From Bifidobacteriaceae bacterium (GTDB taxonomy: Bacteria; Actinomycetota; Actinomycetes; Actinomycetales; WQXJ01), in assembly GCA_031278665.1 (NCBI GenBank), contig JAITKC010000081.1:1-8649 (forward strand): a DNA stretch of 8,649 bases. The letters run 5' to 3'. Position 1 is the first letter of the stretch, and every line of letters starts with the position of its first letter. Below, in pieces: positions 1-7,381 of the stretch. A program made the position numbers and the translations under genes. Under the pieces are notes generated by a model. That model was not told where the DNA came from. It made no database searches and saw only the letters and a list, made by a program, of their open reading frames with translations.

Positions 1-535
1 CGCCGGCCAGCGCTTGACGCACGGAACTGGAAGACCAGCGCGCCTGGCCTTGGTCCTCCGGATCGCCCTGGTCGCCGATCGCGCTGACGGCGAAGCCGAG
101 TTCGCCGCCGAGTTGGCGCATGGTCTCAAGGTCGCCGCTGTTGTCGGCGCCGAAGTGAACGTCCCGCCCGACAACCACCTCGTTCGCGGCCAGGCCGGCG
201 ACCAGATAGGTCCGGACGAACTCGCCCGGGTCGAGGCGCGAGAACTCGTAGTCGTAGGGCACCACCAGGGCCGCGTCCAGGCCGATAGCCTCGAGGGCGT
301 CGAGGCGTTCGGCCAGGGACTGGAGTTGGACCATCCCCCCTTCCGGGCGGTGGATCGCGGCGGGATGCGGATAGAAGGTGATCGCCACGGCTTTGGCCGC
401 CTTGGCCCGGGCGCGCCGCACCACCTCCCCGGCCAAGAACTGGTGGCCTCGATGCATGCCGTCGAAGTTGCCCAAGGTGACGACCGACGGCCCGAATCCG
501 GCCGGAACGTCGGCCAAGGAGTTCCAGCGTTGCAC
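1..535 (-). CDS. ribF: Bifunctional riboflavin kinase/FMN adenylyltransferase RibF (N-terminal part, cut by window edge)
   Basis: RibF makes FMN from riboflavin and ATP, then FAD from FMN and ATP, in the cytoplasm. My reverse-strand translation gives 178 residues and lacks a stop because it runs off the left edge. It shows the nucleotidyltransferase hallmarks of the FAD synthetase domain: SVVTLGNFDGMHRGHQFL at about residues 17-34 (the (G/F)xFDGxHxGH nucleotide-binding motif), TFYPHP near 55, VGRDVHFGADNSGD near 125, and RWSSSSVRQAL near the edge (the SSxxIR motif family). The C-terminal riboflavin kinase domain would lie outside the window. I chose the GTG at 535 because homologues usually start just before QxW. 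An in-frame TTG at 541 is an alternative and is better spaced (10 nt) from the GGAGG at 552-556. The gene follows bioY by 38 nt, so co-transcription is likely. The opposite strand is also open here but shows no recognisable motifs and is a shadow. Confidence 0.93.
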   Translation of the reverse strand, partial: MQRWNSLADVPAGFGPSVVTLGNFDGMHRGHQFLAGEVVRRARAKAAKAVAITFYPHPAAIHRPEGGMVQLQSLAERLDALEAIGLDAALVVPYDYEFSRLDPGEFVRTYLVAGLAANEVVVGRDVHFGADNSGDLETMRQLGGELGFAVSAIGDQGDPEDQGQARWSSSSVRQALAG

Positions 536-572
536 GGGCAACTAGTCTAGGCCTCCGCCCGATGCCGCGCCG

Positions 573-1286
573 TCAGCCGGCGTCGCCCCGCCCGCCGCCG
601 TCTCGGGGGCCGCCGTCTCGAGGGCCGCCGGTGCCGCGGCGGCCGCCGCCGTCTCGCGGGCCGCCGATGCCGCGTCGCCCGCCGGCGGTTCGGCAGGCGC
701 CAGTCCGCGTCCCGATCGCCAGCCAGGCGCTGGGCAGGGCGGCGGCTGCCGCCCCGGCCTTGACCAGGTCCCCGATAAGGAACGGCGCCAAACCCTGGGC
801 GATCGCCGCCGGCAAACTCAGCCCCGCCACCGCCGCCAGATAGGGCACGCCGATCAAATAGATCGCCAACTCGCCCAGCGCCATGACCGCGAACCAACGC
901 CACCAGGACCGGTCGAGCCCGCGTTCCGCCGCCCGGCCGGCCAGCGCCGCGGCTAGGACGTAGCCGATCGCGTAGCCCATAGTCGGCAGGCCGACGCCGC
1001 TCTGGCCGCCGGCGAAGACCGGCAGCCCGGCCAACCCGGCCGCCAGGAACAGGACCATGGCCGCCCCGGCCCGCCGCCAGCCCAGCGCCGCGCCGGCGGT
1101 CAGCACCGCGAACGTGCCCAGTGTGATTGGAACAGGGGTGAATCCGAGCGGAATGGACACCTGGCCAAGCGCCGCCACCCAGGCGGCCCCGCCAACGATC
1201 AAGGCCAGGTCTTTGACCCGTCCCCGCCCGGCCAGTTCGGCCAGAACCGGCTGGCGCGCCGGCCCGCCAAGGGCGATCGATATCAT
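573..1286 (-). CDS. bioY: Biotin transporter substrate-binding component BioY, with Gly/Arg-rich C-terminal tail
   Basis: BioY is the integral-membrane S component of an ECF transporter that captures biotin. It either works with an ATPase/transmembrane module (BioM/BioN or a shared EcfAAT) or, in some bacteria, alone. The 237-residue product has about six hydrophobic helices and the family motifs: FTPVPIT at 49-55, an LGW-R stretch at 68-72, GLPVFAGG at 87-94, an MGYAIGY segment near 103-109, and a GDLVK motif at 172-176. The family core ends near residue 192. It is followed by about 43 residues of low-complexity Gly/Arg/Asp/Pro with repeated GGPRDGG, which is unusual. The ATG at 1286 was chosen because AAGGAG (1291-1296) lies 4 nt upstream; an in-frame TTG at 1301 would put the ribosome-binding site inside the gene. 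No bioM or bioN is in the window. Family assignment is confident; the tail is unexplained. Confidence 0.93.
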   Translation of the reverse strand: MISIALGGPARQPVLAELAGRGRVKDLALIVGGAAWVAALGQVSIPLGFTPVPITLGTFAVLTAGAALGWRRAGAAMVLFLAAGLAGLPVFAGGQSGVGLPTMGYAIGYVLAAALAGRAAERGLDRSWWRWFAVMALGELAIYLIGVPYLAAVAGLSLPAAIAQGLAPFLIGDLVKAGAAAAALPSAWLAIGTRTGACRTAGGRRGIGGPRDGGGRRGTGGPRDGGPRDGGGRGDAG

Positions 1287-1374
1287 GGCTCTCCTTCGCA
1301 AAGAGGAATCAAGAACTGAGGACTCATCCAGGCTAGGGCGCGGCCTAAGACACGTTCGCGCAGCTCAGCCCGCA

Positions 1375-1395
1375 ATCCTAGCTGACACTTTTGTC
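1375..1395 (-). promoter_or_regulatory. Possible bioY promoter -10 with adjacent small palindrome
   Basis: The 150-nt gap between the regulator gene and bioY is the natural place for a bioY promoter. On the minus strand a TAGGAT hexamer (1380-1375) fits the actinobacterial TANNNT -10 pattern. It sits 3 nt downstream of an imperfect palindrome, GACA-AAAG-TGTC (1395-1384). I see no convincing -35 at 16-18 nt spacing and no recognisable biotin-regulator operator. Nothing else in the gap looks like a gene or an RNA. Weak, pattern-level evidence only. Confidence 0.25.
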
Positions 1396-1436
1396 GCCAC
1401 CCCACAACCGCCTTCGGCGAAGCCCGCGGCCCGGAG

Positions 1437-2147
1437 TCAGCCCGAAAGCTCCTCGAAGCGATAGCCCAGGCCGCGCAATGTCACCAGCCGGACCGGGCTG
1501 GTCGGATCGGCCTCGATCCGCGAGCGGATGCGCCGCACATGGACGTCGAGGGTTTTGGTGTCGCCGAAGAAATCAGCCCCCCAGACCCGCTCGAGCAATT
1601 GCGAGCGGGTCAGCACCCGCCCGGCGTGGGTCATCAGCTCTTCCAACAAGCTGAACTCCCGCAGCGGCAGATTGACCTCGTCGCCGTCGACCCAAACCCG
1701 GTGCCTCTCCGGGTCCAAACGAACGCCGCTGACCTCGATGACCGCGGCGGCGTCATCGGGCACTGGCCCGCCGCCGGCGCCCGAGGCCCGGTGGCGGCGC
1801 AACGCCCGGCGGCAGCGGGCCAACAACTCCAACGTCGAATACGGCTTGGTCACGTAATCGTCGGCGCCAAGCTCCAGGCCCAACACGATGTCGGCCTCGT
1901 CGCTCTTGGCCGTCAACATGATGATCGGCACGTCGGAGGTCAGCCGGACGCGCCGGCAGACCTCGGTTCCGGGCACCAGCGGAATCATCAGGTCGAGCAG
2001 AATCAGCTCCGGCTCGCGCGCCGCGAACTCGGCCAACGCGGCGGCGCCGTCGGCGGCCGCGCGGACTTCGTAACCCTCGCGCCCCAGCAAAAAGGTCAGC
2101 GCCTCCCGCTGGGTCTCGTCGTCCTCGACCAAAAGCAAGTCGGTCAC
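1437..2147 (-). CDS. regX3: OmpR/PhoB-family response regulator, RegX3/PhoP-like
   Basis: This is a 236-residue DNA-binding response regulator, expected to be phosphorylated by the kinase encoded just upstream and to control phosphate-starvation genes by binding PHO-box repeats. The receiver domain (about 2-118) has the acidic pair near E8-D10, the phospho-acceptor D52 in LILLDLMIPL, T79 in the TAK motif and K101 in TKP. The C-terminal winged helix (about 140-233) has LPLREFSLLEELM, the LTRSQLLERVWG segment, and the recognition-helix region TKTLDVHVRRIRSRIE followed by RGLGYRF. The start is the GTG at 2147: it overlaps the kinase stop as GTGA and has GGAGGG (2151-2156) close upstream. The longer frame to 2180 would add only a poor leader. 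The gene is last in the pst operon, and I see no strong intrinsic terminator after it. The name is inferred from context; PhoP and PhoB are equivalent labels. Confidence 0.9.
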   Translation of the reverse strand: MTDLLLVEDDETQREALTFLLGREGYEVRAAADGAAALAEFAAREPELILLDLMIPLVPGTEVCRRVRLTSDVPIIMLTAKSDEADIVLGLELGADDYVTKPYSTLELLARCRRALRRHRASGAGGGPVPDDAAAVIEVSGVRLDPERHRVWVDGDEVNLPLREFSLLEELMTHAGRVLTRSQLLERVWGADFFGDTKTLDVHVRRIRSRIEADPTSPVRLVTLRGLGYRFEELSG

Positions 2148-3283
2148 GCGCCCTCCCCCAAAACTCGCCGCGGCAGCCAAATACTGAAAGTCGAGCCGCG
2201 GGCGACCTCTGATCGAACTGTCACCCTGCCGCCGTGGCCGGACACCGTGTTGCGGACTATCGCCAGGCCCAGCCCGGTGCCGCCGGTGCGCCGCGAACGC
2301 GCCCGGTCGGTCCGGTAGAAGCGCTCGAACACCCGCTCTTGGTCGGCCGCCTCGATGCCGATCCCTTGATCGGTCACCGACAAGACGACTTCGCCCGAGG
2401 CCAGCACGCCGGCCACCGCTATGGGGCGGCCGGGCGGCGAATAGGCGATCGCGTTGGCCACCAAGTTGTCGACGGCGGTGACCAGCGCCTCTTTGTCGCC
2501 GAAGACGGCCAGGGCGGGGTCGGCTTCGACGGTCACCGCGATTTCGGCCTCCTCGGCCGTTGTCCGATGCCGCGCCACCGCCTCTTGCAGCACGGCCAGC
2601 ACGTTCACCTCGGCGAAGCGGCTGGAATCCTGGTCCTGGGCTTTGGCCAGGGCCATCATGTCTTCGGTCAGCCGGGCCAGCCGGCCCGACTCCTGGGCCA
2701 GCCGGCGGGCGAAGTGGCGCACCGTGTCGGGGTCTTCGGCCCCGGCGGCCAGGGCCGATCCGATCAACTCGACCGCGGTCACCGGGGTGCGCAGCTCATG
2801 ACCGATGTTGGCGATGAAATCGTGTCTGATCTGGCGCGAGCGCATCGTCTCGGTCAAGTCGGTCACGGTCAGCAGGATATAGCTGTCGGCCAGCCGAGTG
2901 GCTCTGACCTCGGCGTCTGCGACCGGGCCGAGGTCGGTGAAGGACAGCCGGCGGGCTTGGACCTCGTCTTCGTTCCAGGCGCTCTCGGCCAGCTCCTGCA
3001 AACCGGGGTGGATCAGCTTGGTGCCCCGGTAGACCGGCAGCGTCTCGGCCTTGGCGGTGGTGTAGACCACTTTGTGGGAGCGGGTCAGGACCATGGCGTA
3101 GCCGCCGTAGGCGGCGGCCAGGTCGCGGGCCAGTTCGGGCAGCGGCGCCTCGCGCCGCTCCCAGCGGTCGCCTTCCGGCGTGCGGTGGAACAGCCAAGCC
3201 CAGATCGGGTTGGTGATCAGGGCCAGGGTGGCCCCCAGGGCGCCCCCGGCCACCCACTCCATGGCCACCGGCACGCTACCCAC
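2144..3283 (-). CDS. senX3: Membrane sensor histidine kinase, SenX3/PhoR-like
   Basis: This 379-residue kinase probably senses phosphate status through the adjacent Pst transporter and phosphorylates the downstream regulator. It has one clear membrane helix (about 11-31). A cytoplasmic segment of about 100 residues (about 45-145) follows and may be a PAS-like fold. The HisKA domain has phospho-acceptor H162 in GHELRTP. The catalytic domain has an N box (DNLVANA, 272-278), G1 box (DQGIGI, 305-310), F box (ERVFERFYR, 316-324) and G2 box (GTGLGL, 335-340). I chose the GTG at 3283 because GGAAGGAA (3291-3298) sits 7 nt upstream; the ATG at 3262 lacks such a site. The frame stays open further upstream, inside pstB, but without sensible protein. 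It starts 44 nt after pstB and overlaps the regulator by 4 bp. Mycobacterial SenX3 is described with two N-terminal helices; only one is evident here. Confidence 0.9.
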   Translation of the reverse strand: MGSVPVAMEWVAGGALGATLALITNPIWAWLFHRTPEGDRWERREAPLPELARDLAAAYGGYAMVLTRSHKVVYTTAKAETLPVYRGTKLIHPGLQELAESAWNEDEVQARRLSFTDLGPVADAEVRATRLADSYILLTVTDLTETMRSRQIRHDFIANIGHELRTPVTAVELIGSALAAGAEDPDTVRHFARRLAQESGRLARLTEDMMALAKAQDQDSSRFAEVNVLAVLQEAVARHRTTAEEAEIAVTVEADPALAVFGDKEALVTAVDNLVANAIAYSPPGRPIAVAGVLASGEVVLSVTDQGIGIEAADQERVFERFYRTDRARSRRTGGTGLGLAIVRNTVSGHGGRVTVRSEVARGSTFSIWLPRRVLGEGA

Positions 3284-3327
3284 TTTAGTGTTCCTTCCGG
3301 CAAGGTCTGGCCCCGCGCGAAGGCGGC

Positions 3328-4293
3328 TCAGCCGAACCGGCCGTCGATGTAATCTCTGGTCGCCGCCACCTTCGGGGCGCTGAAAATGTCGGCCGTCAGG
3401 CCGGACTCGACCAGGCGGCCGGGTTGTCCGGCGCTGGCCAAAGAGAAGAACGCGGTGATGTCGGAGATCCGGTTGGCCTGGGCCATATTGTGCGTCACCA
3501 CCACCACGGTGTAGTCGCGGGCCAGGTCGCGCATCAGCTCCTCGATCGCCAGAGTCGAGATCGGGTCGAGCGCCGAACAGGGCTCGTCCATCAGCACCAC
3601 GTCGGGTTGGACCGCGATCGCGCGGGCTATGCAAAGACGCTGTTGCTGGCCGCCGGACAGCGAGTCGCCGGACTTCTTGAGCCGGTCTTTGACCTCTTCC
3701 CAGAGGTGGGCCCGGTTCAGGCAGCGTTCGACCAACTCGTCGGCGGCCGAACCGCGCGGCCGGGCGCCGCGGATGATCAGCCCGGCCAACACGTTGTCTT
3801 TAATCGACATGGCCGGGAACGGATTCGGCTTCTGGAAGACCATGCCGACTTTGGAGCGCACCGAAACCGGGTCGATCCCGCGTTCGTAGAGGTCCACCCC
3901 GTCCAGTTTGATCGAGCCGGTGGCCCGCGCGCCGGGGATGACCTCGTGCATCCGGTTGATCGCCCGCAGCAGGGTCGACTTGCCGCAGCCGGACGGCCCG
4001 ATGAAGGCCGTCACCGCCCGGCCCGGGATCTCCAGCGCGACGTCGGCCACGGCCAGATGGGCGCCGTAATAACACGACACGTTCTGAATCGACATCGAAC
4101 CGGGCGCGGCCGGCGCCGCTTGGGCGGCCAGGAGCCTAGGGTCGATGCCGCCGACAATCGCCTCCAGCCCGGCGGCGGAAGCGGTTTGGCCCAGGTCGAG
4201 CCCGCCCGCGACCACCCGGGCGGCGCCGCCTCGATCTTTCGGCGGCGAACCCGCCTGGGCGGCGCCGATCGAATTGGGAACAGTCGCGGTCAT
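3328..4293 (-). CDS. pstB: Phosphate ABC transporter ATP-binding protein PstB, with N-terminal extension
   Basis: PstB is the ATPase that powers high-affinity phosphate import through PstCA. In this 321-residue protein the ABC core runs from about residue 67: A-loop YYG at 75-77, Walker [10 protein letters not shown] (99-107), Q-loop at Q154 in FQKPNPFP, signature LSGGQQQR (212-219), Walker B VVLMDE (232-237), D-loop SALD and switch H268. It ends in the usual DYIDGRFG. The core is about the normal PstB length (roughly 255 residues), so the first 66 residues, rich in Ala, Gly and Pro, are extra. The ATG at 4293 is favoured because it overlaps the pstA stop (ATGA) and has AGGAGA (4299-4304) 5 nt upstream. 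An internal ATG at 4095, just before the ABC domain, has no obvious ribosome-binding site. No known role for the extension is recognised. Confidence 0.96.
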   Translation of the reverse strand: MTATVPNSIGAAQAGSPPKDRGGAARVVAGGLDLGQTASAAGLEAIVGGIDPRLLAAQAAPAAPGSMSIQNVSCYYGAHLAVADVALEIPGRAVTAFIGPSGCGKSTLLRAINRMHEVIPGARATGSIKLDGVDLYERGIDPVSVRSKVGMVFQKPNPFPAMSIKDNVLAGLIIRGARPRGSAADELVERCLNRAHLWEEVKDRLKKSGDSLSGGQQQRLCIARAIAVQPDVVLMDEPCSALDPISTLAIEELMRDLARDYTVVVVTHNMAQANRISDITAFFSLASAGQPGRLVESGLTADIFSAPKVAATRDYIDGRFG

Positions 4294-5234
4294 CGGTTTC
4301 TCCTAATCTTGGCTATTTGCGGAGGCAGCGCGCGGGCGGCCAACTGAAGGACCACCACGACCGCCATCAAAACCAAGGCGCCGGCCCAGGCCCGCTGGTC
4401 GTAAGCGGCGGTGTCCAAGCCCTTGGCGGACCATTGCGTGTAAATAAAGACCGGCAGAGTGGCCATGCGGCCCTCGGCCAGGTTGTAGTTCATGGCGTCG
4501 GTGAAACCGGCCACCAACAGCAGCGGCGCGGTCTCGCCGATAATCCTGGCGACGCCCAGCACGGCGCCGGCGGTCAACCCGGGCAACGCGGTCGGCAACA
4601 CGATCTTGCGGATCACCCGCCAGCGTGGCGACCCGAGCGCCAATCCGGCCTCCCGCAAATCGCCGGGCACCAGCCGCAGCACTTCCTCGGAGGATCTCAC
4701 CACCACCGGGATCATAATCATGGCCAGCGCCGCCGCCCCGGCCAGGCCGGAGCGCGTGCCCGGACCGAACAGTAGCGAGAACAGGGCGTAGGCGGCCAAA
4801 CCGGCGACAATCGACGGGATCGACACCATGATGTCGACGGCCCGCCGGGTCAGCGACGCCAGTCTGGCCCGGCCGGCGTATTCGGTCAGATAGATCGCGG
4901 CCGAAATCCCCAACGGGATGGCGATCACCGCCGTCGCGGCGGTGATCAAGAGCGTGCCGGTGAGGGCGTGGAGCAGACCGCCGCCCTGACCGACAACCCC
5001 GCGCATCGAATGGCTGAACAAAGTCAGGTCGAGGCGGGCGCTGCCGCGCTCGACCGCCGCCCAGATGACCAGGGCCAGGGGCACGGCGGTCAACGCCACG
5101 GCGCCGACCACGGCCGCCGTGGCGATCCGGTTCTTGACCCGCCGGGCCAGACCGGGACGGGAGGCGGCCAAAGTGGCGGCGGCATCGTGCGCCAAGGCGG
5201 GACCGGGCTGGCCGGTCGTCAACGTGGCGGTCAT
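4290..5234 (-). CDS. pstA: Phosphate ABC transporter permease PstA
   Basis: PstA is one of the two inner-membrane channel subunits of the phosphate importer, pairing with PstC and docking on PstB. The 314-residue protein has about 35 polar N-terminal residues, then about six membrane helices. The permease EAA loop is at 195-214 ([20 protein letters not shown]), followed by the typical [15 protein letters not shown] stretch (229-243) and the PstA signature [10 protein letters not shown] at 260-269. The ATG at 5234 overlaps the pstC stop as ATGA and is preceded by AAGGGAG (5242-5248) at 7 nt. The frame extends further upstream, but only as an antisense-like Arg/Gly-rich shadow of pstC. Its stop overlaps the pstB start by 4 bp, so all three transporter genes look translationally coupled. 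Length is close to the family norm. Confidence 0.96.
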   Translation of the reverse strand: MTATLTTGQPGPALAHDAAATLAASRPGLARRVKNRIATAAVVGAVALTAVPLALVIWAAVERGSARLDLTLFSHSMRGVVGQGGGLLHALTGTLLITAATAVIAIPLGISAAIYLTEYAGRARLASLTRRAVDIMVSIPSIVAGLAAYALFSLLFGPGTRSGLAGAAALAMIMIPVVVRSSEEVLRLVPGDLREAGLALGSPRWRVIRKIVLPTALPGLTAGAVLGVARIIGETAPLLLVAGFTDAMNYNLAEGRMATLPVFIYTQWSAKGLDTAAYDQRAWAGALVLMAVVVVLQLAARALPPQIAKIRRNR

Positions 5235-6196
5235 CGGGCCGCTCCCTTCTTGGCGATTCGCCGGCCGGCGATCGACACCACCAGCGATATGGCGAACAGC
5301 ACCAAACCCAATCCGATTAGGGCGCTGACCGCGGAGCCGGTGGACTCCGGGAAAGTCGAGGCGATGAAGGCCGCGATAGTCGACGGGTTCTCCGAGGAGA
5401 TCACGTTCAAGGAAATCAGGTCGGGCGTCGCCGAAAGCACCATGGCCACGGCCATGGTCTCGCCCAGCGCCCGGCCCAAGCCGAGCATGCCGCCGGCCAC
5501 TATGCCGGAGCGGGCGACCGGCAACACGGCGGCGCGCGTCATTTCCCAGCGCGTCGCGCCGAGGGCGTAGGCGGCCTCGATCAGCGCCGGCGGGGTGAGC
5601 GCGAAACTCTCGCGGCACATCGCCGCCATAATCGGCAGGATCATCACCGCCACGACCATGCCGGCGGTCAACACCGTCCGCCCGGTCACCGACGGTTCGC
5701 CGCTGAAGAAAGGCAACCAGCCGGCGTGGGCGTGGAGCCATTCGTAGAGCGGCACCATCACCGGGGCCAGCACCATCAGTCCCCACAGGCCGAACACCAC
5801 CGAGGGGACGGCGGCCAACAGGTCGAGGACCGCCCCGAGGAAGCGCCCAAAGCGGGGCGCCGGGGCGTATATTGTGGCCGCCAAGGCCACTCCGACGGCC
5901 GGCAACGCGGCCAGGGCCAAGGCGATCACGGCCACCCAGAGCGAGCCGAAGGCGAGCGGGGCGGCCAGCGCCAAGAAGTTCTTCGCGTGGGCCGGCAATT
6001 CGCCCTCGCCGGCGGTGAAGGCCGGGCTCCCGTTCACCGCCAAGAACACCAGAACGCCGACTAGCACCAGCGCGACGGCGATCGCCGCGCCTTTCATGGC
6101 GCCCGAGAACACCCGCTCCCCAGACGACGGCCCACCGGCCGGGCTGTCAGCCCGACCGGTGGCCGCCGGGGTCAGCTCAAGAGCCGATGCGCTCAA
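5231..6196 (-). CDS. pstC: Phosphate ABC transporter permease PstC
   Basis: PstC is the partner channel subunit of PstA in the high-affinity phosphate importer. The 321-residue product has about six membrane helices (first near 35-55, last near 292-312). The EAA cytoplasmic loop is at 207-226 (EAAYALGATRWEMTRAAVLP), with GRALGETMAVAMVL after it (241-254), as in PstC proteins. The start is uncertain. The TTG at 6196 lies inside the end of pstS (20-bp overlap), and a TGA four codons upstream in this frame rules out anything longer. Downstream alternatives are a GTG at residue 29 and an ATG at residue 34. I keep the TTG because the polar residues before the first helix (SGERVF) resemble the usual PstC N terminus. 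The overlap with pstS suggests translational coupling. Confidence 0.93.
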   Translation of the reverse strand: MSASALELTPAATGRADSPAGGPSSGERVFSGAMKGAAIAVALVLVGVLVFLAVNGSPAFTAGEGELPAHAKNFLALAAPLAFGSLWVAVIALALAALPAVGVALAATIYAPAPRFGRFLGAVLDLLAAVPSVVFGLWGLMVLAPVMVPLYEWLHAHAGWLPFFSGEPSVTGRTVLTAGMVVAVMILPIMAAMCRESFALTPPALIEAAYALGATRWEMTRAAVLPVARSGIVAGGMLGLGRALGETMAVAMVLSATPDLISLNVISSENPSTIAAFIASTFPESTGSAVSALIGLGLVLFAISLVVSIAGRRIAKKGAAR

Positions 6197-7304
6197 CCGC
6201 TGCGCTCACTTTCGCGCTCAGCTCCGCGTCGGCGGTCAGCGGCGCCGAACCGGCGTTTGCCGCCGCCGCTTGCTGGCCCTCGTCGGAGGTCACGTACTTC
6301 AGGTAGGCGGACACCAGTTCGGCGGTGTTCGCGTCCTCATATTTCTCGCACGCCGCCAAGTAGCTGACCAGAATCAACGGGTAGGCGCCGGCGGCGTCGG
6401 TGGCCCGGTTCAACTCGTAGACCACATCGCCTTCGCCGCGCCCGGATTCCAGGCTCGACACGGCGACGGCTTTGGCCGCGCCTTCGGCCGTGGGCTTGGC
6501 CCACTCGTCGCCGACTTTGATCGCCGCCCAACCGAGATCCCTGGCCTGGCCGGCGTCGACGTAGCCAATCGAGCCTTTGCCGGCGGTCAGCGCTTGGACC
6601 ATGCCCTGGGTCTTCTCCGCCCCCTCGCCGCCGGCCTGCGGCCACTCCTCGGTTTCCCCGGCCGTCCACGCCTCAGGCGCGGTCGCGGCCAGGTAGTCGG
6701 TGAAGTTTCCGGTGGTGCCGGACACGTCGGACCGGTGCACTGGGCTGATCTTGAGGTCTGGCAACTCCACGCCCGGGTTGTCGGCGGCGATCGCCGCGTC
6801 GTTCCAGTTGGCGATCTTGCCGGTGAAGATGTCGGCGATCACATTGGGCGCCAGGTTCAGCGAGTCGATTCCCTCCAAGTTGAAGGCCACCGCGATCGGC
6901 GAGATGTAGACCGGAACTTCGACCAGGCTCGAGTCGGCCGCGCAGGAGCCGTGCCCGCCTCCGGCGTCTTCGACGCTGAACGGCGCGTCGGTGCCGACAA
7001 AGCCGATCCCGCCGGCGGTGAACTGTTTGCGGCCGTCGCCCGAGCCGACCGGGTCGTAGTTGACCGTCACCCCGTTTTGGAGCGCGACGAATCCGGCCCG
7101 CCAGGCTTCTTGGGCGGCGCTTTGCGATGACGCGCCGGCGCCGTTGAGTTCGCCCTGGAGTTGCGCTTGGGCCGGTCCGGATGAGTTAGGCGTTATTTCG
7201 CCGGATGGCTGCTCCTCGTTGGCGGCGCATCCGGCCAGCGCGGCCCAGATCACACCAGTCGCGGCGGCCGCGGCCACCGCCCGTTTGCTTGTGCCCAGTT
7301 TCAT
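6177..7304 (-). CDS. pstS: Phosphate-binding lipoprotein PstS
   Basis: PstS captures inorganic phosphate outside the membrane and delivers it to PstCA. The 375-residue product has a lipoprotein signal: basic start (K2, K7, R8), hydrophobic stretch about 9-22, and lipobox LAGC with Cys26 as the lipidated residue. A linker of about 25 residues follows. Phosphate-binding motifs are GAGASSQ (55-61), GSGDGRKQF (87-95), TDAPFS (105-110) and HRSDVSGTTGNF (190-201), all at the family's normal positions; the GRKQF form is, from memory, typical of actinobacterial PstS. C121 and C319 could form a disulfide, which is inference only. The ATG at 7304 has AGAGGG (7309-7314) 4 nt upstream. It is the first gene of the operon and is preceded by a PHO-box array, as expected for a phosphate-starvation promoter. 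Confidence 0.97.
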   Translation of the reverse strand: MKLGTSKRAVAAAAATGVIWAALAGCAANEEQPSGEITPNSSGPAQAQLQGELNGAGASSQSAAQEAWRAGFVALQNGVTVNYDPVGSGDGRKQFTAGGIGFVGTDAPFSVEDAGGGHGSCAADSSLVEVPVYISPIAVAFNLEGIDSLNLAPNVIADIFTGKIANWNDAAIAADNPGVELPDLKISPVHRSDVSGTTGNFTDYLAATAPEAWTAGETEEWPQAGGEGAEKTQGMVQALTAGKGSIGYVDAGQARDLGWAAIKVGDEWAKPTAEGAAKAVAVSSLESGRGEGDVVYELNRATDAAGAYPLILVSYLAACEKYEDANTAELVSAYLKYVTSDEGQQAAAANAGSAPLTADAELSAKVSAAVERIGS

Positions 7305-7348
7305 TAGGCCCTCTTTCGTTCCGATCTTGCCAATTTCAGAAACGACGC

Positions 7349-7364
7349 TAGGGCGGCAGCCCTA
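7349..7364 (-). other. Short perfect inverted repeat in the pstS leader
   Basis: TAGGGC and GCCCTA form a perfect 6-bp stem around a 4-nt loop, between the PHO box and the pstS start (about 45 nt upstream of the ATG). It has no U-run after it, so it is not a standard terminator. It could be a 5'-leader hairpin or a second operator half-site pair. It could also be chance in GC-rich DNA; function unknown. Confidence 0.4.
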
Positions 7365-7381
7365 ACTCAAGGGTCCGTTAC

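Noticed and set aside
14..550. Plus-strand open frame of 178 codons at the left edge
   Set aside because: It is antisense to the unmistakable ribF coding sequence on the minus strand and contains no recognisable motif; the GC-rich composition keeps antisense frames open.
562..843. Plus-strand Pro/Arg-rich frame opposite the 3' end of bioY
   Set aside because: It is the antisense of the BioY tail and core; repetitive GC-rich DNA gives PR-rich shadows without stops.
1410..1422. Small CGCC-GAA-GGCG hairpin after the regulator gene as operon terminator
   Set aside because: The stem is 4-5 bp with no U-run; this is likely by chance in GC-rich DNA.
3284..3634. Upstream extension of the kinase frame over pstB
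   Set aside because: It reads as a basic, low-complexity shadow of the end of pstB; the GTG at 3283 has a well-spaced ribosome-binding site.
4278..5234. pstA and pstB both begin with MTAT, hinting at a duplicated start region
   Set aside because: Only about ten bases match and the proteins diverge at once; coincidence is enough.
5235..5786. Upstream extension of the pstA frame over pstC
   Set aside because: The extra 184 residues are Arg/Gly-rich with no membrane helices and overlap conserved pstC coding; the pstA start at 5234 has a good ribosome-binding site.
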